A stretch of DNA of 64,000 bases from Cristatella mucedo (GCA_009760855.2 WPIO01000034.1:1048501-1112500), one strand, 5' to 3'. Shown: positions 35,635 through 46,350, numbered from the stretch's first letter. Notes: generated by a model not told the origin, from the letters alone. A program made the numbers and translations.

Positions 35635-35718
35635 TTAACTTGTTAGGTCTAACAAATCTCAGAATAATATAACGCATAAGTTATGTCTTCTGCACTAAAT
35701 TCCTGTCACGTGTATGTA

Positions 35719-35723
<5 letters not shown>

Positions 35724-35809
<86 letters not shown>
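35724..35809. repeat. (TA)n microsatellite
   Basis: About 86 bp of pure TA. Confidence 0.95.
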
Positions 35810-35815
<6 letters not shown>

Positions 35816-36174
35816 TAGAGCTCACTGCCCATGGACTGGTTTCGCTGAGTCTTAGTATAATTACTGGAGCGACACGCCTATAAGTGTGCAGGTCATTCCC
35901 GAAAGTACTGGCCGCTATTTTGCTGTGCGACGGACTTTTCCAATTTAACTAGCAGTGATATTTCTTTGATTATTTTTATTTGGGTATATATATATATATG
36001 TATATGTATATATGCGGAATTAGCGATCCATTTACAACAACAGAAAATCAACCCTTGAAGACGCGTCAATACTAATGTGAGCCTGGTAGACATGGAAGGA
36101 TTCACATAAGCATTGATGGACATGCATCTACTCACCGAGCATCATAGCAAGCATCGAATGGAGTTCAACATCAG

Positions 36175-36460
36175 CAGTTAGGCTTCTTGGTCGCTTTACT
36201 CTCTACTGCCAGCCTACCTATCCGACCTCCTTGCTTCCACATCGCGATCTTGCAGCTCCACTCGATACTCCTCAGCATTCGATCGAGCCGATCGTCGCAC
36301 TACATTGAAACCGTGGATCGTAACTCATATGCAACGAAATAGTGCAACTCATTTCCGAATTCGGCTATACCCTGCAAACCTTGCATCTTTTAAGTCTCAG
36401 CTAAAGATACAAACTCTTTGCCGTCAACGTTACCTTTGCCCCAATGAACTTGTGTCAGAT
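36175..36460 (+). mobile_element. LINE C-terminal remnant ('family C')
   Basis: The frame reads LLPAYLSDLLASTSRSCSST, then NLASFKSQLKIQTLCRQRYL and CPNELV, matching the usual end of L2/CR1-like ORFs (AYLSDLL ... FKSQLKTHLF) but not LINE A or B closely. Confidence 0.5.
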
Positions 36461-36739
36461 GTTTGCTTTAGCCTGCTAGCCAAAGCATCATGGTTGTTCG
36501 CTGTTGCATGCTTGATACCAGGCTTGCAACTAACACTTGGAATTGGATTCTCTTGCTGTGCCTTGCAAAATAACATTGGATAGACGCTAAGCTCTCTTGG
36601 GGGCAGTACAAATAAGCTTTTTTTGTATAGACAAAGTCATTACGGCAACGTATCGATCTGCTATTCGACACTAGCCTTGGTCACAAATGTATATATATGC
36701 CCTCCTAAAGCTATACAGAAAAGGGAAAACAGTGTGACA

Positions 36740-37190
36740 ATAAAATATATTGCAACATAAAAATGCTACTAATAGAATATACGATAGTATAAGGCAAGTA
36801 ACTTTGAGCTTACTAGTTGAGTCAAGTTACTACTGCCTTGGATAATACTCACCTGTATCTTATCACAAAAAATACTTCACTTGTATGGCGCCCAAACAAA
36901 ACCTACTCTGTATTCAGGTGCTTCACATATGCGACCGGGCTTGACCACAAGACCATGGCCATTAAATACATTCTCCTTGATCTTGGTCGGAGTGAGCACC
37001 TCAAAGCCACTGGGCCAGACAATATGGACCAGACCAGCATCGAGAGACTGAAAGCGGTAGGGCAGAATAAAAAAATTACAATAAATAAAATAAATAGCAC
37101 ATGCAAACATTAATACAATGTACGATAGCATGATACATGTACCTTTAAGTCTACTACTCAATTTAGTTACCGTTGCCTTGGAGGATACTT
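36740..37190 (+). repeat. Diverged direct repeat pair
   Basis: 36740-36860 and 37066-37190 share ACAATG/ATACGATAGTAT, TTTAAG/TTTGAG, and CAAGTTACTACTGCCTTGGA versus TTAGTTACCGTTGCCTTGGA, in the same order about 330 bp apart. An old tandem duplication of an unknown sequence. Confidence 0.4.
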
Positions 37191-37195
37191 GCTCG

Positions 37196-37365
37196 TCCTT
37201 CTATTTCCGTCTGTAACTCGACAAAGCCACCAAGACTACGTGGGTGTTGCGCAGGAGAGCTTACCTATAGCTTCCTCACAACCTACGCGGCTTTCCGTAC
37301 GCATTCGGTATCCAAAAGACTTCGTCTCACGAAACTAAGAGAAAGTGAAAGTTTCTGAGAAAGTG
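37196..37365 (-). mobile_element. LINE B 3' end, reverse
   Basis: TCCGTCTGTAACTCGACAAAG, then GTGGGTGTTGCGCAGGAGAG and the AAGACTTCGTCTCACG segment match the reverse complement of the LINE B 3' end. The ATTAC tail is lost. Confidence 0.65.
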
Positions 37366-37399
37366 AGACGCATAGCCGCATTATCCCAGAGAGCATCGA

Positions 37400-39575
37400 G
37401 AGGTTGATAACATCCGTCACGTGCATTTTGCTGTATCTGCGGTCAATGTATCAAGACAAGAGCGAGAAAGCACGCCCCTGAAGTGTTTCCGTACCACCAC
37501 GCTCTCACTCTTGCTCACTCGTTGCATCTTTGTGAGGGTAGCTGCCGCGTCACTACCTTTTTGGCTGTCTAATGGCCTGAGGAGGTCAGCTGAGATGGAG
37601 ATTCAGGGAGACTTCAAAATGATTGCACGCTGATGAGTCAAGGCCAGTTTTACCAAGCTAACCCGCTATTTAGCCGTGGCGACAGCACGGACCGCCGTGA
37701 GCACTCTGTTCTCAGGCGGTTGACTGGTCGCAGGAGACCTGTCCCGCCTGAGAACCGAGTTCTCCACGTGGTGCAGCAGCGATGTCAAATGGGAACCAAT
37801 TGTGGCTGTAAAGTGGGAGATGATGGCCTTTGATTACCTTTGAAAGCTCTTGCACATGCAGCGGGCAACGGCTGCAAGTTTGACATTCTTGCTAGCGCCA
37901 GGTGAGCGTAACAACGCAGCACACCAAAGCGGGCTCAGAGATGTTTATTCACATCGACGCCGCAGCAGCGGCGGGCCAGAACGCGACCGCTCTGCCCGGT
38001 GTCATCCACGTAACTTTCGGGGCTCTGCCGGCCGTTACTTTAATATCACTGCCGTAAATCACGAGAGCTAATAAACCGACGGCAGCGTCATAATTTCTGC
38101 TGGCCTATAAATTACTCTAAGCCATAAACTGACCCGTAGGAGGAATGACAACGCTATAGATGCTATTGACCCATAAGCCGCTGGCATCTCGAAATAGCCG
38201 CAACGGCTGCGGCCGGTGGCTTTGTGGAACCTAAAGCTAAAACATAATCGCTGAGGGCGTCATCCCGAAGAAACTGCCGGAAGTAAGGGAACTGCAGCTT
38301 TTAGTAAACTACGTCGCAGTGCTTCGGGGATTACTGGGCGATCGCGAGGCGGAAAACAATGCGAATAATAATAAATATATAATAATAATACTGCACTTGA
38401 TAAAGCGTCCTCAGAGAACTCAAACTCTCTAGGCGCTTTACATTTGCTGCGAAGGGACGGTCGTGGAGACTATGCTATAGGAAGGTTGTTTAGCCTATGG
38501 CGGAGAGCTTGTTAGGCCGCCCTGTCCGAAGTCAAAAAATAGCTATTTCGGCTCAGCCTACACACCGCGGTTCCTGTAAAAGGCGAAGGAGCGAGTAGTA
38601 GCCTGCCACCTAAATTCCTTTATGAAAACTTCAAACTTAGCAAGATGCAATCAGACTTAATCGTATATCGTCGTGTAGCCGAGATTGAAGGGCAGAGGCT
38701 ATTTCCCGCCGAAGCCCCGTAGTGCTCAGGCCACGCAGCCGCTCGCCATGCCGCGGAGCTCGGGTAAGACGAGCGGCCTGCAGGTTAAGTCTCTTTATAA
38801 TATCGCATGCGCCAACAACAGGGGAGCTAAATAAAACGACTGGGACCCTGCAAGCAGTACCCTACGAGGGTGGCACAGAGAACGTCAGGCAAACTCTCCC
38901 GACAGGGAGGCTACTCGCGAGCGGGAGCAATCTTGAGTAGGAGCGACAACCCACACAAGTACCAGCCATAAAGACATTAGAACGGCATTGGCTGCAGCAA
39001 CGGGGAATCTCCAGCACGGTACATCTCAGCTCGCTTAGGGATGCCATGGACAACTCGCTTCAGGGGGAAGGCGGAATAATGAAGCCGTAACTACGAGCGT
39101 GCTATTCAGCACCGCTCGGGCTTTGGTTACTTGTCACCATGCGTGCGTGGCCGCATCACCGGCGCACGCCTGCACTAATAAAGATGCTGAACTCGGTGAG
39201 ACCGGGAGCGTCCAACACCACGATTTAATTGGCCAACTTCTGCTAATCTAGAGCCCCGGTGACCTCTTGCCATTGCATGTCCGGCCATGCCTATAGGTCG
39301 GGACCCGGCCTAGCCGGTCGTCCTTATCGCATTTCAGCCGTCCTATACCAACCAACTGAACCTAGCCTGGGTAAATTTCCATGGAGTTAGTACCATTACG
39401 AGTATATAAGGACCTTCCCAGGAATACTGACTTAAGTAGGTCTCCTTGTGATGGCTCTGGGGGGGATCTTTTGGCTGCACTCGATATAGCAGTCAGCTCC
39501 GACTTACAAAATAGATAGGGACAGGCAAACCTGCCGTAGGTTAAATTTTCGTAAGTCGAGAATGGTATGTAATAG
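37400..39575. other. No recognisable gene; patches of high GC
   Basis: GC-rich patches (about 37920-38350, 38700-39350) with many stops in all frames. I recognise no protein domain, rRNA or transposon apart from the LINE A tail at 38373. It could be a decayed element; I cannot say which. Confidence 0.4.
38373..38455 (-). mobile_element. LINE A 3' hairpin and tail, reverse
   Basis: AATAATAATACTGCACTTGA, then TAAAGCGTCCTCAGAGAAC and CTAGGCGCTTTACATTTGCTG: the reverse complement of the 17580-17656 end. Confidence 0.75.
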
Positions 39576-39579
39576 ATCC

Positions 39580-40652
39580 ATAGCACAGCGCCGGCCTGAC
39601 TCAGTTTTAGAGCGCATGAGAATTGCTCAGCAGGAAACACCTCTGTCCTATAGCAAGAGGACGCAGTCATCGTAGTAGGGCAATGAGGTGATTATTATTG
39701 GCAGGCCTGTCAACCCTATAGTTCCGGCCAGCCATCTGAAAATAGGGCAGCGCTTGCCCAAGGTCACTGTCGCCGCCAGCCGTCCGAGAGTTGCTGAATG
39801 GTTTCCATGAGAACAATAAAAGTGGGTGAAGATCATCTGCGTTTTCAAGCTATGAGCAAGGAGACGCAGAGATCGCTGAGGTGATTAATATTGGCTGGGT
39901 TGTCAACCCCATTGTCACAACTTGTTATATAATGATGGGGCGACGCTTGCTAGCGGCCTCTTCTTAATCTTCGGCTCGATCTCGACGCCGTTGCAGGTAG
40001 TTGCCGGACTCGTTTCTCTGAAAGCGAGGGAAGAGGGCGGGCTGTTCGCCGCTGATTAAGTGACAGAACGGGACAGGGCCAAGAGGATTCGGTGGACGCC
40101 ACCAAATACGGTCATATAGCGCTCGAGCTAACATTTTGTGTGTATTCTGCGTTTTGTGTGTGTGCGCGTGCACGTGGTCTCACCAAGAGCGCTTGGTGTA
40201 GTGTATGAGGCTTTCCTGCCGAAAGGTGGAAGCGGAGCCCTAGTTCTCCGGTCAGGGTCTAAACTCCGGTTCGGGCTCCTCGTCTTATTTGGATCGTTCT
40301 CCACAATAGACATACGTAGCCTAAGTGCGGGAACGTATCTGCTCCGCGAGAGTGCTTGTGCTGCTGAGAGCTTGTGAGGAGTGTTGTGATAAATCTGGGC
40401 TAGACGCGCAGAGACTTTGTGCGCTTGCGAATAAAGCTCAGTAAAATCCCCAATGTGTGGGTCTCGCTTTCCAATTCACGCCATGGACTTCCGACTCTCT
40501 TTAGTAACGGTGAGTAGGTCAGCGTCAGAAGCGCTCGTTTCGTGGCGGCCAGCTTATTGCGCGTAGGCGCGCATCGAACTGCCGTAGGCGTTAGGTTACG
40601 CCCCTCGGTAAGCGGCAGGTTAAGCCTACTCCCCCGTGCCTTCGACATTACA
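39580..40652 (+). mobile_element. Solo LTR-like element, copy 1
   Basis: About 1.07 kb matching 46652-47726 end to end with frequent substitutions and small indels. It contains TATATAAT at 39926 and AATAAA at 40430, about 500 bp apart, and ends ...ATTACA. A promoter plus a polyadenylation signal in one repeat suggests an LTR. No gag or pol sequence adjoins it, so it would be a solo LTR. A non-LTR explanation is not excluded. Confidence 0.55.
39665..39950 (+). repeat. Internal duplication within the LTR-like element
   Basis: GTGATTATTATTGGCAGGCC followed by TGTCAACCCTATAG (39689-) and GTGATTAATATTGGCTGGGT followed by TGTCAACCCCATTG (39880-) are diverged copies about 190 bp apart. The TATA box occurs only in the second. 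Copy 2 shows the same arrangement. Confidence 0.65.
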
Positions 40653-40654
40653 CT

Positions 40655-41435
40655 ATTTTGATCCGTTCGGAGGAAGACTTAAAAAGGTAAATGGATTGAA
40701 TTTTTTGTAAATACATAAAAGATAGGAAACTAGTAAGAACAAGTTATAAGGATTATATTTACATACCATAGTGTGGAGAATTTTATAGCAATCTGAAGAT
40801 GGTTGTAAGTATTGAGTGGAGGGTGACAAGGAGTTGTACAATCTTAAGGATCATCTGAAGGATCAACGACTTACTCTTCATCTAAAACCACGCTCTTAGT
40901 GGATGGCTGATTTGAAGCAGCTGCTTCGTTAGCGGATCGTTTGGGCTAGCTCATTTCCATTTTGATGATATACAAAAATTGAGCTTTGACTTGTACGTTT
41001 GATTTTTTCTAGGAAGATTTCACGGTAACAGGCACAGAGAATCCATTACTTGCTTTTAAACTTTAAGGTGCCGTTCAAAAATTCACTGATTTTAACCCCT
41101 AAGTGGAACGCCTTATCAATAATAAATAAAGCAAGCAAAAGAGATCCCCCAGTGCCCATATTGCATAACCGTCAGATATGGCTCCATCCTTGCGGATTAC
41201 TGCCTTGTAAAATCTACTGACCTTGCGCCGATTTTGAAAGTTTTATTCCGTACGTTTTGATTTTCGATTTTGTTTTGCGTGACCATGGCCAAGTTCGCAT
41301 CTCCAAATTTTCTTCAGTCGAACCGTCGTATATTAGGAGCTTATTATAGTATATCACGAAGTCATACTTGCAGTGCAATTGTTTAGGTCCTATTTCAGTC
41401 TAAGGTTTTAGAGCATTGATATCGATGGGCAACAG
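40655..41435. other. No recognisable gene
   Basis: AT-rich DNA between the LTR-like element and a LINE fragment. I see no gag, primer-binding site or other element sequence. Confidence 0.4.
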
Positions 41436-41502
41436 TAATCCAAGGAGCCCTTAAATATCGGGTACTTCAAGGAACGGTACTTAATAAATTCTTTTCACAA
41501 TT

Positions 41503-41543
41503 GTACGCTCTCTCTCTCTCTCTCTCACTCTCTTTCTCTCTAA

Positions 41544-41580
<37 letters not shown>

Positions 41581-41583
41581 TCT
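41503..41583. repeat. (CT)n microsatellite inside a LINE
   Basis: About 80 bp of CT with TTT and CAC interruptions, grown within the LINE coding region. Confidence 0.9.
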
Positions 41584-42273
41584 TTCCAATGCCAATGTGA
41601 TCCTCAAATACGATCTAGGCTTTCATTTTTATGAAGATAACACGCAGCAGTACCGCGCTTTAATCCGTACCTGACTTCTGGAACATCAATCTATTTTAAC
41701 TCCCTTGCCACGTGTATTACTTACTTTTGTACTTGGATGGCAAAGTGCTTTCTCAAGCCGAGAGAAGGTAAAACCGGTTTTCTGTACTGGGAAAACGCAT
41801 TGCTTCTCAGATACTAGAAAACCTAACCCTCAAACATTTGGTCCATCTAAAACACCTCTAATAGCATTTGCAATACAACACAGTATAGCCCGCATAGAAA
41901 TAAAGCTATTCTGAAGCTACTTCGGGCATATTTGATATTTTCGGGCATATTTTCCCGATTCGACGTCGCCTCGAACTCCTACTCGCACGTCTTCTTGCCT
42001 GAGCCATTAAACGCTTACAGGTGGTGTAAATCACTGCAGCTAGGTGACTGTCGCAAGAATCGCAACTATCACGTCACATCACGTCTCAACAACCTACACT
42101 GGCTCCCCTTCAAGTGATTGCAAAGTTGTGTGCACCTCATATCATCGGTCCTTTAATCTCTCGCTCCGGAGCGCTCATCATCTGGGTTGCTTTCCAGTTC
42201 AGCTACTCATCGCACTGATCACTCTTCTGACAAGATCCTTTAGCTGTACCCCGAACCAATCACAAATAATTTA

Positions 42274-42281
42274 GTTTATAC
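42274..42281 (+). repeat. hAT target-site duplication, left
   Basis: GTTTATAC, repeated exactly at 45407-45414. Confidence 0.92.
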
Positions 42282-42296
42282 TAGGACTGTACCGGA
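42282..42296 (+). repeat. hAT left terminal inverted repeat
   Basis: TAGGACTGTACCGGA. One mismatch to the right end over 15 bp. Confidence 0.9.
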
Positions 42297-42309
42297 TTTG
42301 ATTTTTTCA

Positions 42310-42390
42310 AATTCGGCCGGAGCCGGATTTGCCGGATTTTTGATGACAAATACGGCCGGAGCCGGAGCCGGAGCCGGATTTGTTCATCGG
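42310..42390 (+). repeat. hAT left subterminal GGAGCC repeats
   Basis: CGGCCGGAGCCGG units alternate with ATTTG spacers. The same strand orientation is used at the right end (45290-45398). Such subterminal repeats commonly bind the transposase; that is inferred here. Confidence 0.8.
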
Positions 42391-42621
42391 ACAAATTTTT
42401 ACCATTTGTACTACCAAGTTTTTACTTGAGGATATATACTACAATAAATATTTAATTAAAAAAATATTATTAATAATAAGTAGCATCATTGTCTTTTGCT
42501 GTTTGTTTATTTTTGTGTAATAGGTGTTGCTGTGGGAGACCTCAGTGATAATCGTATAGCAGTGAAATACAAAAATAAGTACTGTAATTTTATATATTTT
42601 TCATACATTTGTTTCTTAAAT

Positions 42622-44544
42622 TTATTTCATCAGTTTTGAATTATATTTGAGAAATATCAGTCGAGCTGCATTCTCTGGCAGAAGTGAACTTCGATGATCA
42701 CTGAGGACTTCCCCAGCAACACTGAACAAACGTTCTGAAGGTACACTTGTTGGTGGAGCACCCAAATAAACGCGAGCTACTGTTGCCAGAGCTGGCAGTC
42801 GTTCCCTGTTCTGTCTCCACCACTGTAGTGGATCAGCCTCTCTGTTTATTAATGGCTCTGCCAAGTATTTGTTCAGCTGACTGTCAATGTCTGGTTGTTG
42901 CTCACTGCCTGTGGTACCAGCAGTAGATTGAACAATGTCATCAAAACATTCCCAAAGTACTGATGATTGAGAAGAATTATCCAGCCGGGCTTGCTTGGCT
43001 GGAATTTCTTCATTTGTGTCAACCTGCCGCTCAGACTGATTTTTGTGGCTTCCATCTTGCACAGTTTCTATCTGCCCTGTCAATTCATTGAATGCAAGCA
43101 GAACCCTTGCTTTTGTAGCTGTCAGTGTAGCTTCTGATGAGAAGAATTTTGTTTTGAATCGTGGATCAATCATTGTCGCCACTGTATACAGGGCTTCCTG
43201 CTCGATACTGTCAAAGCGTTCATTCAATGAGTTGATTAGGGTTGACCTCATAGTCTTTACACCTGCATCTGTGCAGTCCTTCTTCAACAGGTTCCGCAGA
43301 GCTGTTACAATAGGAATAACTAGTGATATACGTGCTGCTTCACGGCTAACTTCTCTTGTTGCCTCTTCAAACGGAGCAAGCACGGACACAGCATTTTCAG
43401 CCACGGACCACTGATGTGCAGTTGGGCAGGAAGTGCCAACGACTTCTGAACAGTAGAGGGTTAATGCACGACGCTGTTCACATAGACGACGCAGCATGTA
43501 AAACGTTGAGTTCCATCTTGTGCTCACGTCTTGTAACAGCTGGTGGTCTGGCAAACCCAGTTCAGCCTGCAACTCCTTGAACCGACCACTCGCAGATGAA
43601 GAATGTTTAAAATGACCAACTAATTTCTTTCCGATACTTATTATGTCTGATACTCCCCGCTGACTGAGCAATCCGTCATGCACACATAACTGCATGGTAT
43701 GTGCAAAGCACCCGAAGCTTTTTATGTTGGCATCACGAAAACATTTTGATATGTTCGCCGCATTGTCTCGAAGTACGACATGACAGCGTCCAAAGCTAAT
43801 GTTCCATTTGTCAAGCATCTGCTGAAAGGCAGTCATCAGTCCAGCAGCAGTGTGATGACCAGCAAATGGCATGCAATCCAACACAAAACTCATGTTTTCA
43901 AACTCCTCTGTCAGCCAATGGGCAGTTAAGCCCATGAATGATTGCACAGTATTGTCTGCTGTCCATGTATCAGTGGTAAAGGACAGAAACGGAGTAGTTG
44001 CTGGATCGAGTATTACCAACAGCTGGGTGCAAACTTCATCATTAATTTCAGGAATGACTCTCTCTGCAAAATATTTTCGTGATGGAACAGTGTAACGCCT
44101 CTCTAAAACTCCCATGAGTTCAACAAAGCCTGCCTTCTCAACAATCTGAACCGGTTGCATATCTGTTATTATCATCTTAGCAATGGCACGGTGAATTCTC
44201 ACTGATGAGCTGTTATTGATATCCCATACTTTCATGCATGCAACTTGTTCGGGAATCGTTTTCTGGATCATGACTTTGCCTATTGCACCAGGTGTAACAT
44301 TCGGCAGTGCTGCAGTTTCAGCCTTCTTCTTTGCATTAGCAATTTTGGTTTGCATTTCGTTGTATTCTTTATAATGTTTTGAGCGAAGATGTGTCAGCAT
44401 GGCCGAAGTTGAAAATTTTTTGGGCTCATCTGGTTTACCACGTGACAAGATGCTTGGACACAGCAAACACTGGGATTTTGAGCTGTCACCGTCCTTTTCT
44501 CTGAAGTATTCCCAAACTGGACTGTTTTTCATTTTGTCTGTCAT
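42622..44544 (-). CDS. hAT transposase (BED zinc finger)
   Basis: 640 codons, no interruptions. Residues about 10-60 form a BED-type zinc finger (C26, C29, H52, H57). The catalytic domain carries D192 in FTTDTWTADN and D260 in VLRDNAANI, with CFAHTMQL (279-286) and STRWNSTFYML (341-351) blocks. The C-terminal hAT dimerisation/catalytic region reads WWRQNRERLPALATVARVYL, then PPTSVPSERLFSVAG and a DHRSSLLPENA-L-FLKYN end. The arrangement resembles the ZBED-type transposases of animal hAT elements. The enzyme would cut at the element's ends and reinsert it. The start at 44544 gives a natural N-terminus before the BED finger. Frequent synonymous AT-rich codons fit the host. Whether it is expressed cannot be seen. 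Confidence 0.95.
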   Translation of the reverse strand: MTDKMKNSPVWEYFREKDGDSSKSQCLLCPSILSRGKPDEPKKFSTSAMLTHLRSKHYKEYNEMQTKIANAKKKAETAALPNVTPGAIGKVMIQKTIPEQVACMKVWDINNSSSVRIHRAIAKMIITDMQPVQIVEKAGFVELMGVLERRYTVPSRKYFAERVIPEINDEVCTQLLVILDPATTPFLSFTTDTWTADNTVQSFMGLTAHWLTEEFENMSFVLDCMPFAGHHTAAGLMTAFQQMLDKWNISFGRCHVVLRDNAANISKCFRDANIKSFGCFAHTMQLCVHDGLLSQRGVSDIISIGKKLVGHFKHSSSASGRFKELQAELGLPDHQLLQDVSTRWNSTFYMLRRLCEQRRALTLYCSEVVGTSCPTAHQWSVAENAVSVLAPFEEATREVSREAARISLVIPIVTALRNLLKKDCTDAGVKTMRSTLINSLNERFDSIEQEALYTVATMIDPRFKTKFFSSEATLTATKARVLLAFNELTGQIETVQDGSHKNQSERQVDTNEEIPAKQARLDNSSQSSVLWECFDDIVQSTAGTTGSEQQPDIDSQLNKYLAEPLINREADPLQWWRQNRERLPALATVARVYLGAPPTSVPSERLFSVAGEVLSDHRSSLLPENAARLIFLKYNSKLMK

Positions 44545-45290
44545 CTAGTTAAAAATAAAACACACAATTAAAAGACTTTTGGATTTATTTATAAGGCCGC
44601 CCTTTACGCGTATAGCCAGCAATTTATGCGCACTGCACGCACACACACGCATTCTCCACGGCAGTCACACTGACCTGGTCCTATGTACAGAATTCAAATA
44701 CGTGAATGCAGCCCCGTTTTAGGTTACGTACTTCAGCGGGGCGCGATTAACTGCCAAAGCTGTCGCGGCACACCAGACCAACCAAAATGTGTTCAGTGAC
44801 TTCTGTAGTGACGCGGTCTGGCGCTAGCAACACTGCGCACTACGCAAAACTCAAATTTCGGAAAAAAGCGCAAAAGATATACAGTGCTAGTGGTGTTGTT
44901 ACCTGCACGGATTTGCAAGTTGTCTCGCCTTGGCTGCAGAGTGACTGCTATTGCAATGAAGGTATACCGTGAAGAAGTTCCGCACGCTTCCGCCAAGTGC
45001 GGCTTCGTGAGACCAAATGCACTGCGAACGAATCTATGGTGCGGCCTGACCGACGACGGGCTGCCGCTCGCAGCGTTCCGCTCTGACGTCTGAGAATCTA
45101 ACCGCGCTCGGAAACGTTCCGCCGCGAGCCGAGGTCAAAACCATGTCGTTACGACCTGACGTCGGAGTGCTCAATCAGCGTCTGAACGTCCTCTCGGCCT
45201 CCCCACCCTCTCCCGACGCAGAGCGCAGGGACGTCGGGCCAGCTCCTTCCTCTTATAAATGGAACGAGTAATATATTCAACCAAAATTCG
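44545..45290. other. hAT 5' untranslated region
   Basis: Non-coding part of the hAT upstream of the transposase start (minus strand). It would hold the transposase promoter; CpG-containing patches lie at about 44990-45240 and no clear TATA box was assigned. Confidence 0.5.
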
Positions 45291-45398
45291 AAAAATCCGG
45301 CGAAATCCGGCCAAGTTTTGGCCGGAGCCGGAGCCGGAGCCGGATTTGTAAATTGGCCGGAATTCGGCCGGAGCCGGAGCCGGAGCCGAATTCCGGTA
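45290..45398 (+). repeat. hAT right subterminal GGAGCC repeats
   Basis: Two clusters of GGCCGGAGCCGGAGCC separated by TTTGTAAATT. They read in the same direction as the left cluster rather than inverted. Confidence 0.8.
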
Positions 45399-45406
45399 CA
45401 GCCCTA
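45392..45406 (-). repeat. hAT right terminal inverted repeat
   Basis: TCCGGTACAGCCCTA on the + strand, the inverse of the left end. Confidence 0.9.
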
Positions 45407-45414
45407 GTTTATAC
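45407..45414 (+). repeat. hAT target-site duplication, right
   Basis: GTTTATAC, identical to 42274-42281. Confidence 0.92.
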
Positions 45415-45740
45415 GCTCCCAAATCCGTGACTGAGCTCACTATGCACACTCGCACAGATTGCCAACAGTTTACAGCTGAAGTTAAACTAGCTTGGTCTGC
45501 TAAGACTAAGCTTGAAAAAGCCTACAAAAGATCAGGAGTGGCTATCCATTTACTGGCATTCGAGGACTGCTGTAGACTGTACCAGTCGATCCTGCAAACG
45601 CCGAGTTCAGCTTCTATACAAACAGTGTTGATTCACAGATGCACAACCCAAGAAAGCCGATGTCTACTCCTCAATCATCTCCTTAACCGCTCTCAGGTTA
45701 GCTCCTTACCTTGTGATCTTTGTGATTACCTAGCTGGTTG
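45415..45740 (+). mobile_element. Old LINE fragment, right of the hAT insertion
   Basis: The first bases continue the interrupted LINE (TATAC-GCTCCCAAATCC, matching TATGCTCCCACAGCC). 45445-45590 then reads CQQFTAEVKLAWSAKTKLEK and RSGVAIHLLAFEDCC, a basic linker like those between the endonuclease and RT of L2/CR1 elements. This may be a second LINE piece joined to the first. Confidence 0.5.
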
Positions 45741-45744
45741 CTAC

Positions 45745-46175
45745 TCTGGATTCTTCGTCAATAAGATATTTCAGACTCTTCACGCCCCCAGGCCTTGCGT
45801 GGAAAATAAATTAGCTGTTCCTTTCCTCCACTTAAAGACAGTTGGCGACAGAAGCTTTAGCTCTGCTGGTCCTAGACTGTGGAACTCGCTTCCACAATTC
45901 TTACGAAACGACAACTACTCTCCTGCTGCCGACTATCGCACAGCCTAGTCAGCGGTACTGGGCTGCTACTTTCATGCTACTCACTACCCCAACTGCTCTC
46001 CTAATTCTGCTATGGTTCCCACCTTCTCTTTGTTTCGTGAGACAAAGTCTATTGGCTACCAAATGGTTACCGAAAGCCGCTTAAGCTGTGAGTGTGCTAC
46101 ACAAAACTTGCTGCCTAACACCCACATGGTCTTTGTGGCTTTGTGGAGTTACAGGCGGAGATACATAACAGTGCT
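45745..46175 (+). mobile_element. LINE B 3' fragment
   Basis: PRPCVENKLAVPFLHLKTVG, then [19 protein letters not shown], with the 3' UTR GTTACAGGCGGAGATACATA. The ATTAC tail is degraded. The frame breaks at 45948. Confidence 0.8.
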
Positions 46176-46194
46176 TCGGGTGTCTGATGAACTT

Positions 46195-46350
46195 TCAGAA
46201 ATGCAGACTTTCGCAGCGTCTCTACTTGAGCCCGTGGTTAAGGTGCTTGCCCCAACTAAGGCCTGCCAAGGTCGTGGGCTCTAGCCCTGCGGCGTACGTG
46301 AAGAGCCTGAATAGAAATTAGGTTCTTTTGGTGCGCTAAATAAATGAATT
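46195..46350 (+). mobile_element. tRNA-derived SINE (diverged)
   Basis: GTGGTTAAGGTGCTTGCC and then CCAAGGTCGTGGGCTCTAGC followed by CCTGCGG match the A-box and B-box regions of the SINE at 49767-49960 (opposite strand there). The tail is TAAATAAATGAA. Confidence 0.5.

Larger units (their letters stand above)
41440..42281 (+). mobile_element. Old LINE fragment, left of the hAT insertion
   Basis: 41445-41510 reads PLKYRVLQGTVLNKFFSQLY and 41600-41660 reads LKYDLGFHFYEDNTQQY, degraded forms of LINE A RT motifs. 42060-42110 reads TSRLNNLHWLPFK, and the C-terminal SCTPNQS region follows. A CT microsatellite (41503-41583) interrupts it. The catalytic YADD has become YEDN. Confidence 0.6.
42282..45406 (-). 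mobile_element. Complete autonomous hAT DNA transposon
   Basis: A 3125-bp element bounded by short terminal inverted repeats (TAGGACTGTACCGGA on the left; the reverse complement of the right end is TAGGGCTGTACCGGA) and by an exact 8-bp duplication GTTTATAC. An 8-bp duplication is the hAT hallmark. It carries one uninterrupted transposase gene on the minus strand and GGAGCC-rich subterminal repeats at both ends. It inserted into an old LINE. The intact ORF, matching ends and perfect duplication suggest a recent insertion that could still be active. Confidence 0.93.

Noticed and set aside
37900-39350. GC-rich DNA considered as rDNA that could be an R2 target
   Set aside because: No conserved 18S, 5.8S or 28S core segment could be recognised in it.
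44787-45093. Plus-strand frames beside the hAT transposase as a second element gene
   Set aside because: Short overlapping frames in the hAT 5' region with no domain; the transposase alone explains the element.
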